Assembly: GCA_000320545.1 (NCBI GenBank)
Contig: ADNK01003048.1
Coordinates: 1 to 56,156 of the forward strand
Direction: 5' to 3'
Length of the DNA stretch: 56,156 nucleotides
Source of the DNA: Bigelowiella natans CCMP2755
Lineage: Eukaryota; Cercozoa; Chlorarachniophyceae
Below, piece by piece: positions 1 through 13,205 of the stretch (position 1 is the stretch's first letter; every line of letters starts with the position of its first letter). Made by a program: the position numbers and the translations under genes. The notes below the pieces were generated by a model. The model did no database searches, was not told the origin of the DNA, and worked only from the letters and a program-made list of their open reading frames with translations.

Positions 1-51
1 CCATCATATGCTGTATGCAGTGTATTGATGATGACATCTACCTTCTCCCAG

Positions 52-141
52 AGATTTTGCTACTTTGCACGGAATAATATCTCAGAAGTGGGTCAAGGTA
101 AAAACAGCCTATACATGCCCTGCTCCATGTATCTATCACTC

Positions 142-172
<31 letters not shown>

Positions 173-611
173 CTGAAAGCACGAAAGATTGGCTAACATC
201 CTCATTTTATATTTGATGTGTTCTTCGCTGTTCTTCTTCTTCCTCTTCTTCTTCTTTTTCCTCTTCCTCTTTTGTTACGAAAGATGCCTTTCGCAGTCCA
301 AAAGACGTCAGGTACCAAAGCAACATTGCAGGCCAAATCACACCACATACCACATAACATAGCACATTAACTATGCGAGGCATCTTGCTTGTTATTCTGT
401 AGGAAGCCATATTGCTTGCGAGGCATCTAGTTTGTTATCATGTAGGAGGCCATGTTGCTTGTGGTTCATTTTTTCATTGGCAGATATTTGGATTTGAACG
501 GGAACAGCATATCGACGCTTCATCCACACACATTCACTGGATTAGCAAGCTTGCGTCATCTGTAATGAAGAAGAAGAAGAAACAGAAGAAGAAGGATTAA
601 AAGCTTTTGAA

Positions 612-660
<49 letters not shown>

Positions 661-697
661 TAAATAACATAACATTTTCTTGATGATCTTTTGTGTT

Positions 698-769
<72 letters not shown>

Positions 770-1535
770 ATATACATGGGGAAGCTGTTATGATCATTGA
801 GAAGCCATATTTGTTGATTTGTACTCTTGTTAGCAGATCGTCGTTATCATTGTTACTATCTGATATATTTATTGTCCTTGTGTGTTTGCTGCTGCTTTTA
901 GGATGTTAGCATCAAACAAGATCAGGCACATAAGTAGCCATATGTTTCAGCATCTTCACAAGTAAGGACTGCCTGTATTCATACAATATCAACCTGTGCA
1001 GTTTTGCTAATATTACAGTACTTGAATGCGTTTTGTTTCATGATCATCATTATAGGCTAGAGATACTGCTACTTCAGGATAATCCTATCGAAAGGTCTTG
1101 TGCTTTGTGCTGTTGTAGTAGTAGTAGTAGTAGTAGTAGTTGTAGGTAGTAGTAGTAGTAGCGGTAGTGCGAGCAAGTGACATATCTTATCAAAGTTGAT
1201 TGATTATATGATGTGTTGGGAGAAGAAGGCATAAAGTACTACTGCTCACAAGTTTACTACTGCTACAACACCACGGATGATTAGCTATCTTCTGCTATGA
1301 CTTATATATTCTGCCGTGTATATCGTTGATCATAGATATGCTAGCTCGTCGTCATCATCGTCATCATCTTCATCATCACCATCATCATCCATTTGACTCT
1401 TAGTACATGTGCGCATTTCCTCAATACAGCATCGACGCTGATGCCTTCAAGTATCTCACAAATCTCAAAATTCTAGATGTAATAATAAAAGCTCATCACT
1501 CATAAGAGAATTCTTTGCCGTGTCTCCTTATAAAG

Positions 1536-1571
<36 letters not shown>

Positions 1572-2705
1572 GTGATGATGGTGATATGATTTACTTGAGA
1601 ATTAATTAAAGACCGTCAATAACAAATGATGCACATTAATTTTGTGTAGCGAACAGTGGTAATGATGATGGTTTGTTATGAAAATATCACCACTTACTAC
1701 TACCATTGGCTGATACCCATGTATTTGGTCGCAGCTTGGATCTACTTCGTTGAAGAGCTTGCACCCTGACACATTCCACCATCTTGGCCAACTCCAACGT
1801 ACGCACTGCATCTTAATTATGATCATGATCAATCACAGATCATTTGCAACGAAGTATCACATCGTCCATTCCCCAATACGGCGATCATTAGCCTTAAAGA
1901 ATAGGGGATGGGGGGGGGGGGGGGGGGGGGGCATCATTTGAAGTGTTGGGTATACAGTTTTGCTGATGTAGTGTTATTGTTGAGATGTTACCATGAATAA
2001 TATGACTGCAGATTTGGCAATAGATAAGTCCCAACTTAAAGAGGTAGTAATTCGTCGTTCAAAGCATGGTACATGGTAGTGGTAGCGGTAGTGCTGGTGG
2101 CAGGTGGCGGGATGTGGTGATGATGAAGGATGAAAAGAAAAGGTTTCTCGAAAATGACACGTTAGAAGTCACATCAAGTATATTTCCATTGCACGTACTC
2201 TGCTACTGCTACTACTACTAGTACTTCTACTACTAGTACTACTACAACTACTATTACTACTACTTGTGTGTGTATGTGTGTGTGTGTGTGTGTGCGACTA
2301 TGTCAGCACTCATACTATATGATCACTGCAACTCCTAAAACCTTCTCCTCATTCCCCTTCTCCTTCTGCTACTACCACCAGCTACCAAGAGGCATCTTCA
2401 GGAACTTATCAAGTTTAGAATACCTGTAATACTATCCAACCATCCTCATCCTCCTCCTTCTCATCGTCATTATCATCATCATCATTGTATATGCACGTCG
2501 TTTAATTTGAAGATCGAAACCTTTTTTACAGCAGTTGTAACCATCCGAATGATGCTGATGATAATGATGATAATGATGATATCGATGTGCGTTGTGATAC
2601 TTGCGTGGTGCTTCTAAACAATCTAACGAGTAGTACATGATGTTGATGAAAAGGTATATCGATAATTTGGACTTGAAGAGTTTGCCTCAAGACATCTTTC
2701 ATGAT

Positions 2706-2762
<57 letters not shown>

Positions 2763-3530
2763 ACGTAGAGGCATTGTAATAAACTTGGCGAGAACGAAGA
2801 CGATGGTGGTGGTGGGAATCAATCTCTTATAATTCTTCTCACTGTAGTAGTGCCAACGCCATCATCATCATCATCATCATCATCGTCATCGTCATCGTTA
2901 TCATTTTTACCATCCTCATTTTCACGATGATACTAATCACAGTTGAAGAGTCTGAGATCACTGCATATGCACACCAACAATGTACCGTAGTAGCAGTAGT
3001 AATAGTAATAGGAAATACCCTTTGCAATTATTATTCATCTTGTGCAATCATCATTATCATCATCATCATCATCATTCAGACGTATTAGAATAGTCAGGAC
3101 AGCAGTGGCATTTTGGCTAATTATTGACCTATCCATAACTTGCACTGTGACAAATAAAATTCAGAATAGAGGAGGAGGAGGGGGGGGGGGGGAAGAGGGC
3201 GTTTTCTCTCTTCTTCCTAAACACTATGATGGCATTAAATAGATTGATTCCGTTGCTTTCAATCACATGAGCGAGCTCATAAATGATGACGACGATGATA
3301 ATGATGATGCGAACGATCGCAAGATGATATATAAGAGTGTGATTCTGTTCATGATGATTATTGTCGACTTTGCTTCTTCTTCGTCTCCTTCTGGCAATAA
3401 TCCCTCCAGATTACGCGTCTCCCTGTTAATCTATTCAAGAACACAGAACGGTCACAACACCACGTTTCTTGCTGCCTTCTCATCTTTTATGTGGTCAATA
3501 GTAGCAGTACAACTTAGTGTATATCGTCGC

Positions 3531-3565
<35 letters not shown>

Positions 3566-4268
3566 CAGGTTGGAACGCGTCTATATGTTCGCAAGTCCGT
3601 CGATGGGCTTCGATATGAAAACGTATTGGGGAGGAAGTAAGCTGAGCAATCAATCAAGCAGCTTTTTAAGATGATGATGATGATGATGATAACGTTGATG
3701 GTATTCTTCTACATCCTTCTCCCATGCATACATTCATTCATACATTCATTCATACATACATTCATGCATGCGTCCATATGTAAGGCTTGCGCTCAATACA
3801 ATAGCATCTTTGTTGCTTCTTCTTCTTCTTCTTCTCAGGAAAGAAGGAACTCATAAATATGGGGGTCCGATATTTCAATGGGTGACTGTGTGTATGATAA
3901 TGATGATGATGATGATGATGATGATGATAATGATGATGTTTGTTAGCTGAACGTTCCTTTTTTGGTGGGATATTTCACCTAGTTTGCTACTGTTATAAAG
4001 ACACTATATATCAATAAATTATGTGTTGGGGGGGGGGGAGGTTATGGTATTGCATATAAGTAAGTGTGCCTATCTTTATCATCATCATAATCATCACAAT
4101 TTGTAGAACTTATCCTGGTATTCCAAAGGGTTTCTTCGATGTGATGCCCGAGGTACTAGAAGTACTAATTAATAGTAGTTGTAGTAGCTTTTAATGAATG
4201 AATGCATCAAGTACACGTAGAGCACAACAACGTCCTTTGTTTCCAAGAAAAGGTTATACACATATATG

Positions 4269-4313
<45 letters not shown>

Positions 4314-4938
4314 TGAATATATTGTACATATGCCGATATTCATCCACAGATGATGCGTTTTCAATGCAAATTTTGGACTGTGGACGATGGGACTCCACGG
4401 TTGGTCATATCATCAGATATTACAAGTGATGGTGATGGCGTCATCGCCGTCATCATCACCATCACCATCATCATCATCACCACCATCATCATCTAACCCT
4501 CCTCATACATCCATCTTCTTGGCAGTACATGGGACTACATCGACAAGATTATTCGAGAGAAGAAAAAAGACCAAAGCCCTTTCCAAGTGACCGCCTCATA
4601 ACTAACTACCTACCTAACTAACTAACTAACCAACACCCCCATCATAAAGCACTGTCGCAGTAGTAGTAGTAGTAGTAGTAGCAGCAGCAGCAAGAATAAA
4701 CACTGGGGAAAACAAGACTTCCTTCATAAGATATATCGTATATACCCTGATGTGAGTATTGGTGCTGGTGGTCTTGGTTTTTGTTGTTGTTTTTGTTGTT
4801 GTCGCACTTGTCGTTGTTAGCACCAATTTGCTGATACTGAAGAGGAGGATCGCAGTGATAATAATGACGACGCTGCCAACATTGTGTCCAAAACATATCT
4901 CAGAGAGCTGGTGGTGTTCATACGATGCAAACTCTTCT

Positions 4939-4970
<32 letters not shown>

Positions 4971-4996
4971 CACTCTTAGAATTTATATAACATATA

Positions 4997-5039
<43 letters not shown>

Positions 5040-5558
5040 ACATTATTACCGCGTTTCGACTCATACATCAAACGAATGGTTGATGATTGTATATTGTAGG
5101 AAAAGAAATCTACGGAAGATAGCGAGAGAATTGCTGAATTGGAGGTCTGTGTTGTACACAAGAAGCATGAAATTTACCATAATCTGTATACTTTTATACA
5201 AGAATCGAATCATTTGTTGTTATCATCGCAATGCATACAAAATCAGTCATCGTCATTTGTGACGATGATACCATTGTGTCCCTTCTTATAATCCCAGAGC
5301 AAATTGCTGGCATCTGTCGAGAAAAACAAAGAGTTATTTCAGGTCTCGTTGTACGCCACACCTTCCTTTCAATCATGCATATATTGCTCCTGTTGGCTTC
5401 CTGTTGTTTGGTATGATTTTCTGCTTCTTCGTGTGCTGTTTTATAAGGACATATCAAAGGTCCGCCTTCAGATGAAAAAAGTCGGAATTACATTCCACCG
5501 CAATGGGACGTTGTCTTTTCCAAGCGATCATCGAAATTTGTCCAAACCCTCCACCTAG
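52..5558 (+). CDS. Leucine-rich-repeat protein with C-terminal coiled coil (5' partial)
   Basis: I joined exons 52-97, 484-561, 902-961, 1056-1094, 1430-1478, 1735-1798, 2012-2043, 2382-2425, 2654-2705, 2943-2981, 3243-~3260, 3569-3636, 3839-3881, 4107-4152 (perhaps to 4174), 4221-4252, 4350-4399, 4526-4586, 4821-4910, 5100-5144, 5298-5342 and 5448-5558. Joined in phase they read as ~24-residue leucine-rich repeats, for example LRHLMLASNKIRHISSHMF and LKILDLGSTSLKSLHPDTF, roughly one repeat per one or two exons. An acidic helical tail follows (ERIAELE, SKLLASVEKNKELFQ), then a TAG stop. Such repeats usually form a curved protein-binding surface; no enzyme domain is visible. The first exons lie outside the window. 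The joins after 97 and after ~3260 are unresolved, with no canonical donor at the latter. Introns carry GAT, CT, AT and G-run microsatellites. The LRR assignment is firm; the role is unknown. Confidence 0.8.
701..766. repeat. Compound (AT)n(GT)n microsatellite
   Basis: 19 at units then about 14 gt units, in the 562-901 intron of the LRR gene. A (CT)n run at 612-650 lies in the same intron. Confidence 0.95.
1910..1931. repeat. G homopolymer, 22 bases
   Basis: Uninterrupted poly-G in the 1799-2011 intron of the LRR gene. Similar 10-17-base G or C runs recur at 3180, 4027, 11450, 27469, 49142, 52362 and 53747. Confidence 0.95.
2710..2759. repeat. (CT)n microsatellite
   Basis: About 24 ct units immediately after the donor of LRR exon 2654-2705. 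Confidence 0.95.
5000..5033. repeat. (AT)n microsatellite
   Basis: About 17 at units in the 4911-5099 intron of the LRR gene; a similar run lies at 4275-4312. Confidence 0.95.
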
Positions 5559-5645
5559 CTAGTAGTCTCGCTTTTGTTCGCTATTCAATCGGCGATAGTG
5601 GTTTCAGAATTCTCTCAAAATCATTCATCATCAAGTTTAGTAACA

Positions 5646-5732
5646 ATGCACGACGTGTGAACCATGCGCTATGTAGCTCGCAGCACTAATGCACGACGTG
5701 TGAACCATGCGCTACTATGTAGCTCGCAGCAC
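5646..5732. repeat. Tandem duplication, ~41-bp unit
   Basis: The segment 5646-5686 is repeated at 5689-5732. The copies are identical except for a 3-base insertion (cta) in the second. Such high identity in decayed intergenic DNA points to a recent duplication. Confidence 0.9.
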
Positions 5733-6250
5733 AGCTAGACAGCTGCATGCAGACTAATAGTGAATGATGCGTAGCAGGAGCCTACTACAAGAGTAGACCT
5801 ACTGTCGCCTACGACTGCACATGGTTTCCATCCAGCTAGTTGCCCAATGCAAGCTTTGTTCGATCCATTGTGGCAGCAGCCATCACAGGTGTCGATTATG
5901 TCGGTTGCAGGTGCAAATGAAATAATCACGCATGCATTGGACCCTTGCTAGCTTGGCATCATCATACACGCATGGCAGTAGTCCGCCTGCACCATCGCTG
6001 CACGCTAGCACGCAGCAACAACAGGCACACGTCAGCATGCGCTAGTGCACACTAGCTAGGCGCTTTGCACAAATGCCGTCTGCCACGTACATCGATCAGT
6101 GTGGCCCCACAAAGTGACGCCATTCATTTTGATCAGACACATAGAATTGCAGCAGGTTTTCAAAATTGGCAATCTGGCCGCCATCATGCGGAACGATGCT
6201 GGCGATCAGCAGTGTTAGAACAATGAAGAATGAACAAGATGATCTAGTAG

Positions 6251-6290
6251 TGATGATGAACTGCATTTCCAAAATGTTGCAAGACATTTA
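6251..6290 (+). repeat. Dispersed ~40-bp element, copy 1
   Basis: The stretch reading tgatgaactgcatttccaaa and continuing to aagacattta is closely matched at 33044-33090 and 33816-33864. All three copies lie in intergenic islands. Frame by frame they would encode a shared peptide, (M)MxNxISKxxQD, so this may be a relic of a mobile-element ORF; that is inference. Confidence 0.6.
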
Positions 6291-7199
6291 CGGTGTGCGA
6301 TCGAGACACGCTTTGAGCAATGTTGTTCATAGCTGGCACGTCTGTTACCGAAAACATCGTATCGATTGCGCCCAACGCACGCAGTGCTAGAGTGCATGGC
6401 GCGCTCGCCAATGAGAGCAGCATGCTAGCATGCATTTGTGCAAATTTGTTGCCATGCAGTACGTCACATGGTGTTCAAAAGTGCGTTGCACGAAACTGGA
6501 ATCGTTCTAGCGTTGTCCTCACACGCACCTGGCAGCATAGATAAGAGCTACATCTGAAGAAGTCCACATTCAATCAGGCGCGCAAAAATTCATGTTTGCG
6601 CATGACCATGAACACGACACATTGTGCTTGTGCGGACATTCAGACATTGTGCGCAAATGTCTACACACTTAGTTTTTTTGAGACATATTCTTGCTAGTCT
6701 AGTAGTGTCTGAGCATTGATAATGTTGACACGATGCGCTTCATTGTGCTGCACAGTTCGAAAACTATGCTAGTAGCATGCTTAATAATGCACGTTGTAAC
6801 CTCAAGGCTCTAACCGTCTATATTTGTCAAACATATGTGTAGTAAATCAGTGGTACATGTGTACGTAAATAAGTTGAAATGAAAGCTAACATGTACACAA
6901 AAACGACACACATGAAAACATTAGTGCATGTGTGTTGCACGCGCATACACGGTTATATGTAGCCTTTAGACTCTAACTAGCTAACGCACAGCATGCGGTG
7001 TGCCATGGTAGTTGTAAGTCGCGCTCGCATTCATCTACGCGCGTTCCATGCAAGTACACGTCAGACGTGTCTATATACACATGACGAGCAAAAGGCATTA
7101 CATGAAATTGCATGTGCATATGTTACACAAACGCTGGTTGCATGCTGCACAAAGCTACATCTAGATGTACCCCCCGGGATAAATGGGTGCTATGTAGAT

Positions 7200-7823
7200 C
7201 TAGACATTTTTCATCTCTGATCGTATTCCTGCCCTCTCAAAAATAGCTCGCGGATGAAATCGAACCTTGAATATTTCCCATCGCCGCTGGAATTCTGCTT
7301 CCCGTTCAGAGGCACTTAAATTTGCCAGTCTGTTTGCATAAGCATATGGGTGTATTATTATTTAAGGGTATTATTGTTCACTGCGATATTCCTGCTAGCT
7401 GGACGATGTGTACCTGAAGTATGCTGTCTCAATTTCTTGAACATCGACAAAGTCAACGATTCCGTTCCATAGAGCTTCGTCAAGATGGTAGCATCGTTGC
7501 GATATAAACAGCGAACGTGTGTTAAGAATCTGGGAGACCCGAGGCTGCAATGACCATCGTGGCTCCACGTCGCCGCGTACAGGTCTGAGAATGACAATGC
7601 ACATAAGAACATATCATAACCAACATCATCCTTCCACATCACTTGTTCCAATTGATTAGGAATCTTTAGAGCAATGCCCCCGTTTATTATTATATCCTAC
7701 CCCTTCCTCTCAACCTACAGCAATACTCTTTCTTTCTCTCCTTTGCCTCTTCTATAAGTTTTACTTGTAGTATGTTTTTTTGCTGCTAGACAACCCTTAT
7801 ATATCCCCCTCCACCCGCGTCAT

Positions 7824-7856
<33 letters not shown>

Positions 7857-8687
7857 CATTGTCATCATGATCATCATTCCCATTGATGAGCTACTACTTG
7901 CATTTTTGATGGATAGACAAATGGATATCCTCGAACGAATCATCAGTCACTAAGTTCTTGAAAGACTCTTCATCCCAGATTTCGTAGAGGTTCAGTAAAT
8001 GCTTTTGTAGCTTTATATTCTTTGTAAGCAAGCGCCAACATTCCTCACGACCCTTGTCCACTCGTGCCCCTGTCCATCAAAACAACAACTCCGTTGTCAT
8101 GGATGAATGTGTGTAGGTGTGTGTGTGTGTTATGTATATGTGGTGCAGTATTATTCCATGTACTACCCAAGAAGAGTAGTCGGGTCGGCACTTTCTCCTT
8201 ACGAGGGGGTATCTGATGCCATTGTTTCAGGTACCTGAGCAAGATAAGAACGAGTATAGCGATAGCGTCAGCATCATATTCCATAAGGAAAATCTACGAC
8301 TCAATTAGGGAGTACAACGAACATACCCCGCCGGCACATGCCTCGCCTTTGGGAGCCCTGGGCAATGATTAAGCGCTTGGGCGTTCCCAGCTCCATAGTC
8401 CCAAATCTCGTTGTAAATGGCAACCTCCCACACCGTCGTGTTGGGGCAGAGCTGCGGATGACGCGGATCGACGGATACGCTGTCTACAGGCTCCGTTTGG
8501 TATAGTACGGTGAAGACGCCGGCATCTTTGAATTTTCTCATTGTTTCATGGTCAAAGTGCCATGTCCCCACCCAGATAGCGACATCGTGTGCTTGTGCCT
8601 GTAGGTGATGGTGGTAACGGTGGCAGTGGTGGTAGCAAGGGCTAGTCTCAATTTGATGCAGCAGACCCTCACATCATAGATCCCATG

Positions 8688-8724
<37 letters not shown>

Positions 8725-9221
8725 GGAGGGTGGCTAGGCCTAACGAGAGGTCGTTGGTGGTATACTACTACCTGACGGATGGTATTCTGATCTATATGAA
8801 AAATGGTTCGGTAGCCAAGATACCGAAAACCCTATAAATGACCAACAGTACAGAAAACTAAAACAATGCCATTTACGAATTGCTGCAGCAAAATGCACAT
8901 GTACGTTAGGCGGCTTTACCTCGACGAGCGTCTCAAGGATCATTCTATACATGTAGTAGAGACTCCAGTCCGTTAGGATGAAGGCGTTTCTTGTCGTTGT
9001 CTCTGCTTTCACCTTGTCGTTCTTCGCAACATCGATAAGCTCCTGGACACCAGCTCTCTGCATAATTTGCGCCGGGTTAAATCGGGTTCTAAATAGATTC
9101 CAGCGCTCATCCAGAAGTTGTTGTCGCTCCGACACATCCATACCGACAAGTCTTTCGTATACGTTGACGATTTCCTCCTGCTCAACCTTGCGGAAGGAAC
9201 AATTCTCCTTTAGGTGGTAGT

Positions 9222-9271
<50 letters not shown>

Positions 9272-9566
9272 TCTGTGTGTGTGTGTGTATGTGTCTGTCT
9301 GTCTGTTTGTGTCGTTTGTGTGTAGTATCGTTTCAGCTTGTTTGGCTATGGCAGTCTTACAAAATCGACGATGCCTTTCCATGATTCCTCGTCCTTAGGA
9401 TGACATCGCTCGGAGATCAGGAACGATTTGGTGTTCAAGACCACGGATGCACGCGGCTCCATGGACCTACGGGGTAGGTTATAATTATGACAATGACGAC
9501 AACGATGACGACGAAGATGACAATAACATTTTTGGAAGGTGTAAGAGTTGATGCGCAAATATCCTC

Positions 9567-9638
<72 letters not shown>

Positions 9639-10183
9639 TATATACGACTACAAATCACTTATGCAACGGCCAAAGAAAAGAAACATGAACACCCTCTGCA
9701 CCCCACATGGGATGAGTATAACATATTCATTTATGTTTTCCTCATAGAAATAACAAAATCACCACTGAGGTGCAGTAGGATCCTGATATCTCTGAAGCTG
9801 AAAACGTTCATCCTTTTCAAGCAGGCAGGGACGGTGAATCGACATAAAAATATGGTTATTCTTCGCGTCCACACCTCCCTCAATAAAACGACTGAATTCA
9901 TACACGTTCCATAAGTTGAATTCATGCGAAAACTTTTCGCGAAACGTTTTGGATGCTTCTCTCAAGCGCGCAAGACATGTCCAGCGGCTCCACTCGGTGC
10001 CCATAAATACAAGGCGTGTATCATTCCTTCCATCTTCAAAGAAAGGAGGAGCTCGAGGCCACTCTGCTATGTAGCCGGCAGGTACCTACTCGTTATGGTG
10101 ATTCAGGATATGAGAATGTCATCGCTGCAACGAAGGCGTTCCATCCATGAGAACAACAGGCATCATTATTATAAATAAACCGT

Positions 10184-10231
<48 letters not shown>

Positions 10232-13127
10232 TTGTTTCGGGACAAACAAATGCTATTTCATCCTCAGTTATGTTTTCCTCTTTTGACATACATATCGAAT
10301 AGTGCGTGGTAGTCCCTTGCACTCAGGGATGGCCTTAATCTCCTCTAAATTTCCAGCTCCATAATCCCAAATTTCGTGTGCCAACCGCCACGGGCCTGCT
10401 AATGAGCACTGCTTGATAAAGAAAGAAAGAGGTTGGTTACTATTGCTACGACGCACTAAATTGGAGCAAGGAGGATAAATGATGATAATAGCATGGAGTG
10501 GGGGGCTGAGGGGAGGGGCACCTGTTCTGTGCTGTATCGATCAACCGGCTCAGTATTATAATGAACGATAAACACACCGCGTCTCTTCAAGTCATTGATG
10601 AGGACCTCGTGATCTTTGACTCCAACCCATATAAAAATATCACCCCTTTCCGCCTCTGGGGGATTCAATGGTTTCTCAAAGTATCGTATCCGTAAACCGA
10701 GCGACTTGAGTCCCTCGATTAACGTCATTACAATCATTCGAAGCTGTGCGTGGATGAATTAAGTTAATGGAGATGATGGCGATAATGATGGTGGTGGGGG
10801 TGATGATAATGATGATGATGATAGTGACGAAGGATTTACTGACAGAAACTAATAATACAAGACGTGAATGTGCCCACAAATTCATATTTGATATGCATGT
10901 ATGTATGTATGTATGTATGCATTCATATTTGATATGCATGCATGCATGTATGTATGTATGTGTGTGTTACCATGAAGACTGTTCGAGGATAAAACGCGTG
11001 CATTATATATACTGTTTGCACGTGTTGAGGCAGTACGATCTCCCTCTGCATCTGATTGAAACCCAAAAATACATCATCAAAAATGCAATCATGTGGTGGC
11101 GAGGCAAATAAATACATGATCGCTTTCGCCCTGCATCGTTTCGGATCGAATTAGCTCTGGGTCTATGTGTGCCCGTTTCATGAGCAAAAGTGGGCTAAAC
11201 CGGGACTTGAACATTTCCAATCGCTTTTGACTGAGCATTTTTCTATCCTCTGAGCTCATTCGAGCAATCTTAAGGTAAGTCTCTTCCATCCTGCCCACTT
11301 CAACCTAGTAGTAGAACGGTGGTAAAGTGCAGCAAAACGCATAGTAGTATCGTATTGTTTGGTGTACTTTGATGACGATTCAATAAGATGTGGAGAGAAT
11401 TACTCCTTTTAGACCGAACTTGCTCCCCCTGCACCACTAACCCCGCCCCCCCCCCTTCTTCCCCTCTCTTTTATTTTCTCTTCTATGCCTCAAAGCAGTA
11501 AACACTCTCTATGCTCCTCTTCCCCTTCTATGTAATGTATTATTACAAAGTCGATGATGCCCTCCCATAGCTTTTCTTCTTTCGGGTGGCATCGTTCCGA
11601 TATCAGCAACGCCCCCGTGCTTAGCAGAGGTCCTGTATTTAGCGACGACCGCGCTGTTTTCCCATTCGCTGAGACTTCGCATTGATTGTGTAGGGTGAGG
11701 AAGATTTTATCTTCCCCTCCTTCCGATCCCTCAATATAAGAGCGGAAATTGTGCTCATTTAAGCCCTCGTCAACGACGCCTAAATGCCTACTAAGTAGGG
11801 TTGATTGTTGTAGATGCTGCCAGCAAAGAGAGAGAGAAGCTCCTTGTCCTTCTTTGCCAAAAAGGACGAGCTTGGGCATACTCCGTGACTGCTGTGATTT
11901 CAAACATTAAGAGGGGGAAATACACCAAATTTAGTCATTACTCAATTATCTCTTTTTTCTTCCGTGAGATATTATGCATTCGATTACTTTTGTTGGGGAA
12001 TGCATTCTAGGCGATCGGTTTAGGTAGCCCACAGGCAGATGACGGGCCTTCGGGGCATTGCGACACGTAGAAATCGTGTCAACATTGCCGAGACCTGTGT
12101 CCCAGACTTCGTGGAAAATATCAGAAAGTCCTTCGTAGTCTATGCACCTGAGTGGTATTAAGTAGTCATATTGATTTCCTCTGGAACTTTAACCGCAGCT
12201 GCTTTGCAACAATATTGTTGACGAGACACTCGGCATTCGTCCCTGTCATTTGGAATGCTCGGCGCGTACTTAGGCCAAAATATACGGAAAATATACTGCC
12301 TCTGCATACGTAGCAAATACTTTTGAGGATATCACCTGTATGGGACCATGCTTTGATTGGCCTTCAAAGCTGCGAGGTCATTTTGAAATCCTGTCTGATA
12401 CCAAACAGTGATGACTCCCCTTTGCTTCAGGAGGCGAATGAAATAGAAGAGAGAGGACACGTCCTCTCCCACATATATAGCCACGTCGCTAATCTTAGCT
12501 TCGTGTGGTAGATAAGAAAATGGATCATCAAATAGATGCGTTCGGAACCTGCAATAGAAAGAATATAGTCATTGCAGCATCTTTACTGCAAAGTTTCAAT
12601 TTTTTCGAGTCTGAATGATTTCAACTTTGGGTATCGTAGTTGTCGCGTTTCAATGATACACATAAACTTTTGTATTATTAGAACAACCCAAGCGCGTTAA
12701 ATCCCTCTAAAGCTGTCATTGCCATAGCCCGCGGCGTGAGAGCGCGAGAATTTAGGATAACGTATGCCGTGGCGTCACTGGTGAGATGCTCGATTTTAGA
12801 GCCTACATGGATTGTATCAACAACAAAATTATTCATCGGAGCATTCATACAGGTGTAAATAATTACGCACACGATACCTTGAAATTTGTTGTCGAAACTG
12901 ATCGATTTTTGGACAACTTCATCGATTGGTTGGACAACTTCATCAATATTGGCGGATTCGGCAATCCTCGACGATGAATTCACGTCGGACGTGATGAGGA
13001 AAATCGTTGGCAGCGCCAATAATAAGACCGCAAGCCGCACATGATTGGTTGAAGTCGTGCAAAGATGCAATAAGTTCTTTTGCAGTCTCAAATTGTGGCC
13101 CCACGCTCCTCTCCTCCCCTCCCCCAT
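7200..13127 (-). CDS. Membrane-anchored protein with three tandem glycosyltransferase-like domains
   Basis: Sixteen exons on the minus strand: 13127-12688, 12548-12336, 12147-11988, 11891-11547, 11304-11116, 11051-10971, 10743-10522, 10408-10292, 10085-9763, 9466-9361, 9186-8920, 8598-8327, 8234-8164, 8069-7898, 7584-7414, 7329-7200. They sum to 3279 nt (1092 aa) with every phase closing. Residues ~30-47 form an uncleaved-looking membrane anchor, suggesting a type II Golgi/ER protein. Three homologous units follow, at about residues 80-449, 450-795 and 795-1092. Each carries, in order, (A)I(Y/W)VG, EIWDYGAGN, (V/L)P(A/V)GY, (L/F)LFLG, a C-rich LH..C segment, LISERCHPKDE..W.GIVDF, and a helical tail ending R(F/W).(P)...RAG. 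The late acidic SER/DE block resembles the donor-site region of GT-B enzymes. The fold call is tentative; the triplication is clear. Substrate unknown. If the 64-nt intron at 11052-11115 is false, this could be more than one gene. Confidence 0.75.
7782..7880. repeat. Imperfect ATC/ATG triplet tract in an intron
   Basis: An (atc)n run interrupted by atg and ttg units lies in the intron between the last GT-like exons (7585-7897). It is typical of the simple repeats that fill introns in this window and has no coding support. Confidence 0.7.
9222..9300. repeat. Compound (CT)n(GT)n microsatellite
   Basis: A run of ct dinucleotides passes into gt dinucleotides. It lies inside the 9187-9360 intron of the glycosyltransferase-like gene, just 3' (minus sense) of the ISERCHPKDE exon. 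Confidence 0.95.
9567..9632. repeat. Compound (CA)n(AT)n microsatellite
   Basis: About 29 bases of ca repeat are followed by about 37 bases of at repeat, within the 9467-9762 intron of the glycosyltransferase-like gene. Confidence 0.95.
10187..10228. repeat. (GA)n microsatellite
   Basis: About 20 ga units lie in the 10086-10291 intron of the glycosyltransferase-like gene. Confidence 0.95.
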
Positions 13128-13205
13128 CAGAGCGACAGCGTCAGGTTACGAGCAAGCCTATCTAGCGTCGTATCACAATGTGCATAATATTCCAGGCCAT
13201 GTTTA

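Larger units (their letters stand above)
5559..7199. other. Convergent intergenic island rich in GCTAGC/CATGCA/TGCA words
   Basis: No gene is supported here. It exactly fills the gap between the stop of the LRR gene (+) and the stop of the glycosyltransferase-like gene (-). The text is dominated by short near-palindromes (gctagc, catgca, tgcgca, cacatg) and lacks the triplet microsatellites of the flanking introns. It contains a 41/44-bp tandem duplication and one copy of a dispersed ~40-bp element, both listed separately. ORFs of 60-75 codons here overlap on several frames and look fortuitous. Confidence 0.75.

Noticed and set aside
25-216. Poly-Thr, poly-Leu, poly-His, poly-Met and poly-Ser ORFs throughout (for example 25-216, 3267-3674, 4626-4973, 20596-20796)
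   Set aside because: They are translations of triplet microsatellites that lie in introns; the real exons there use other frames.
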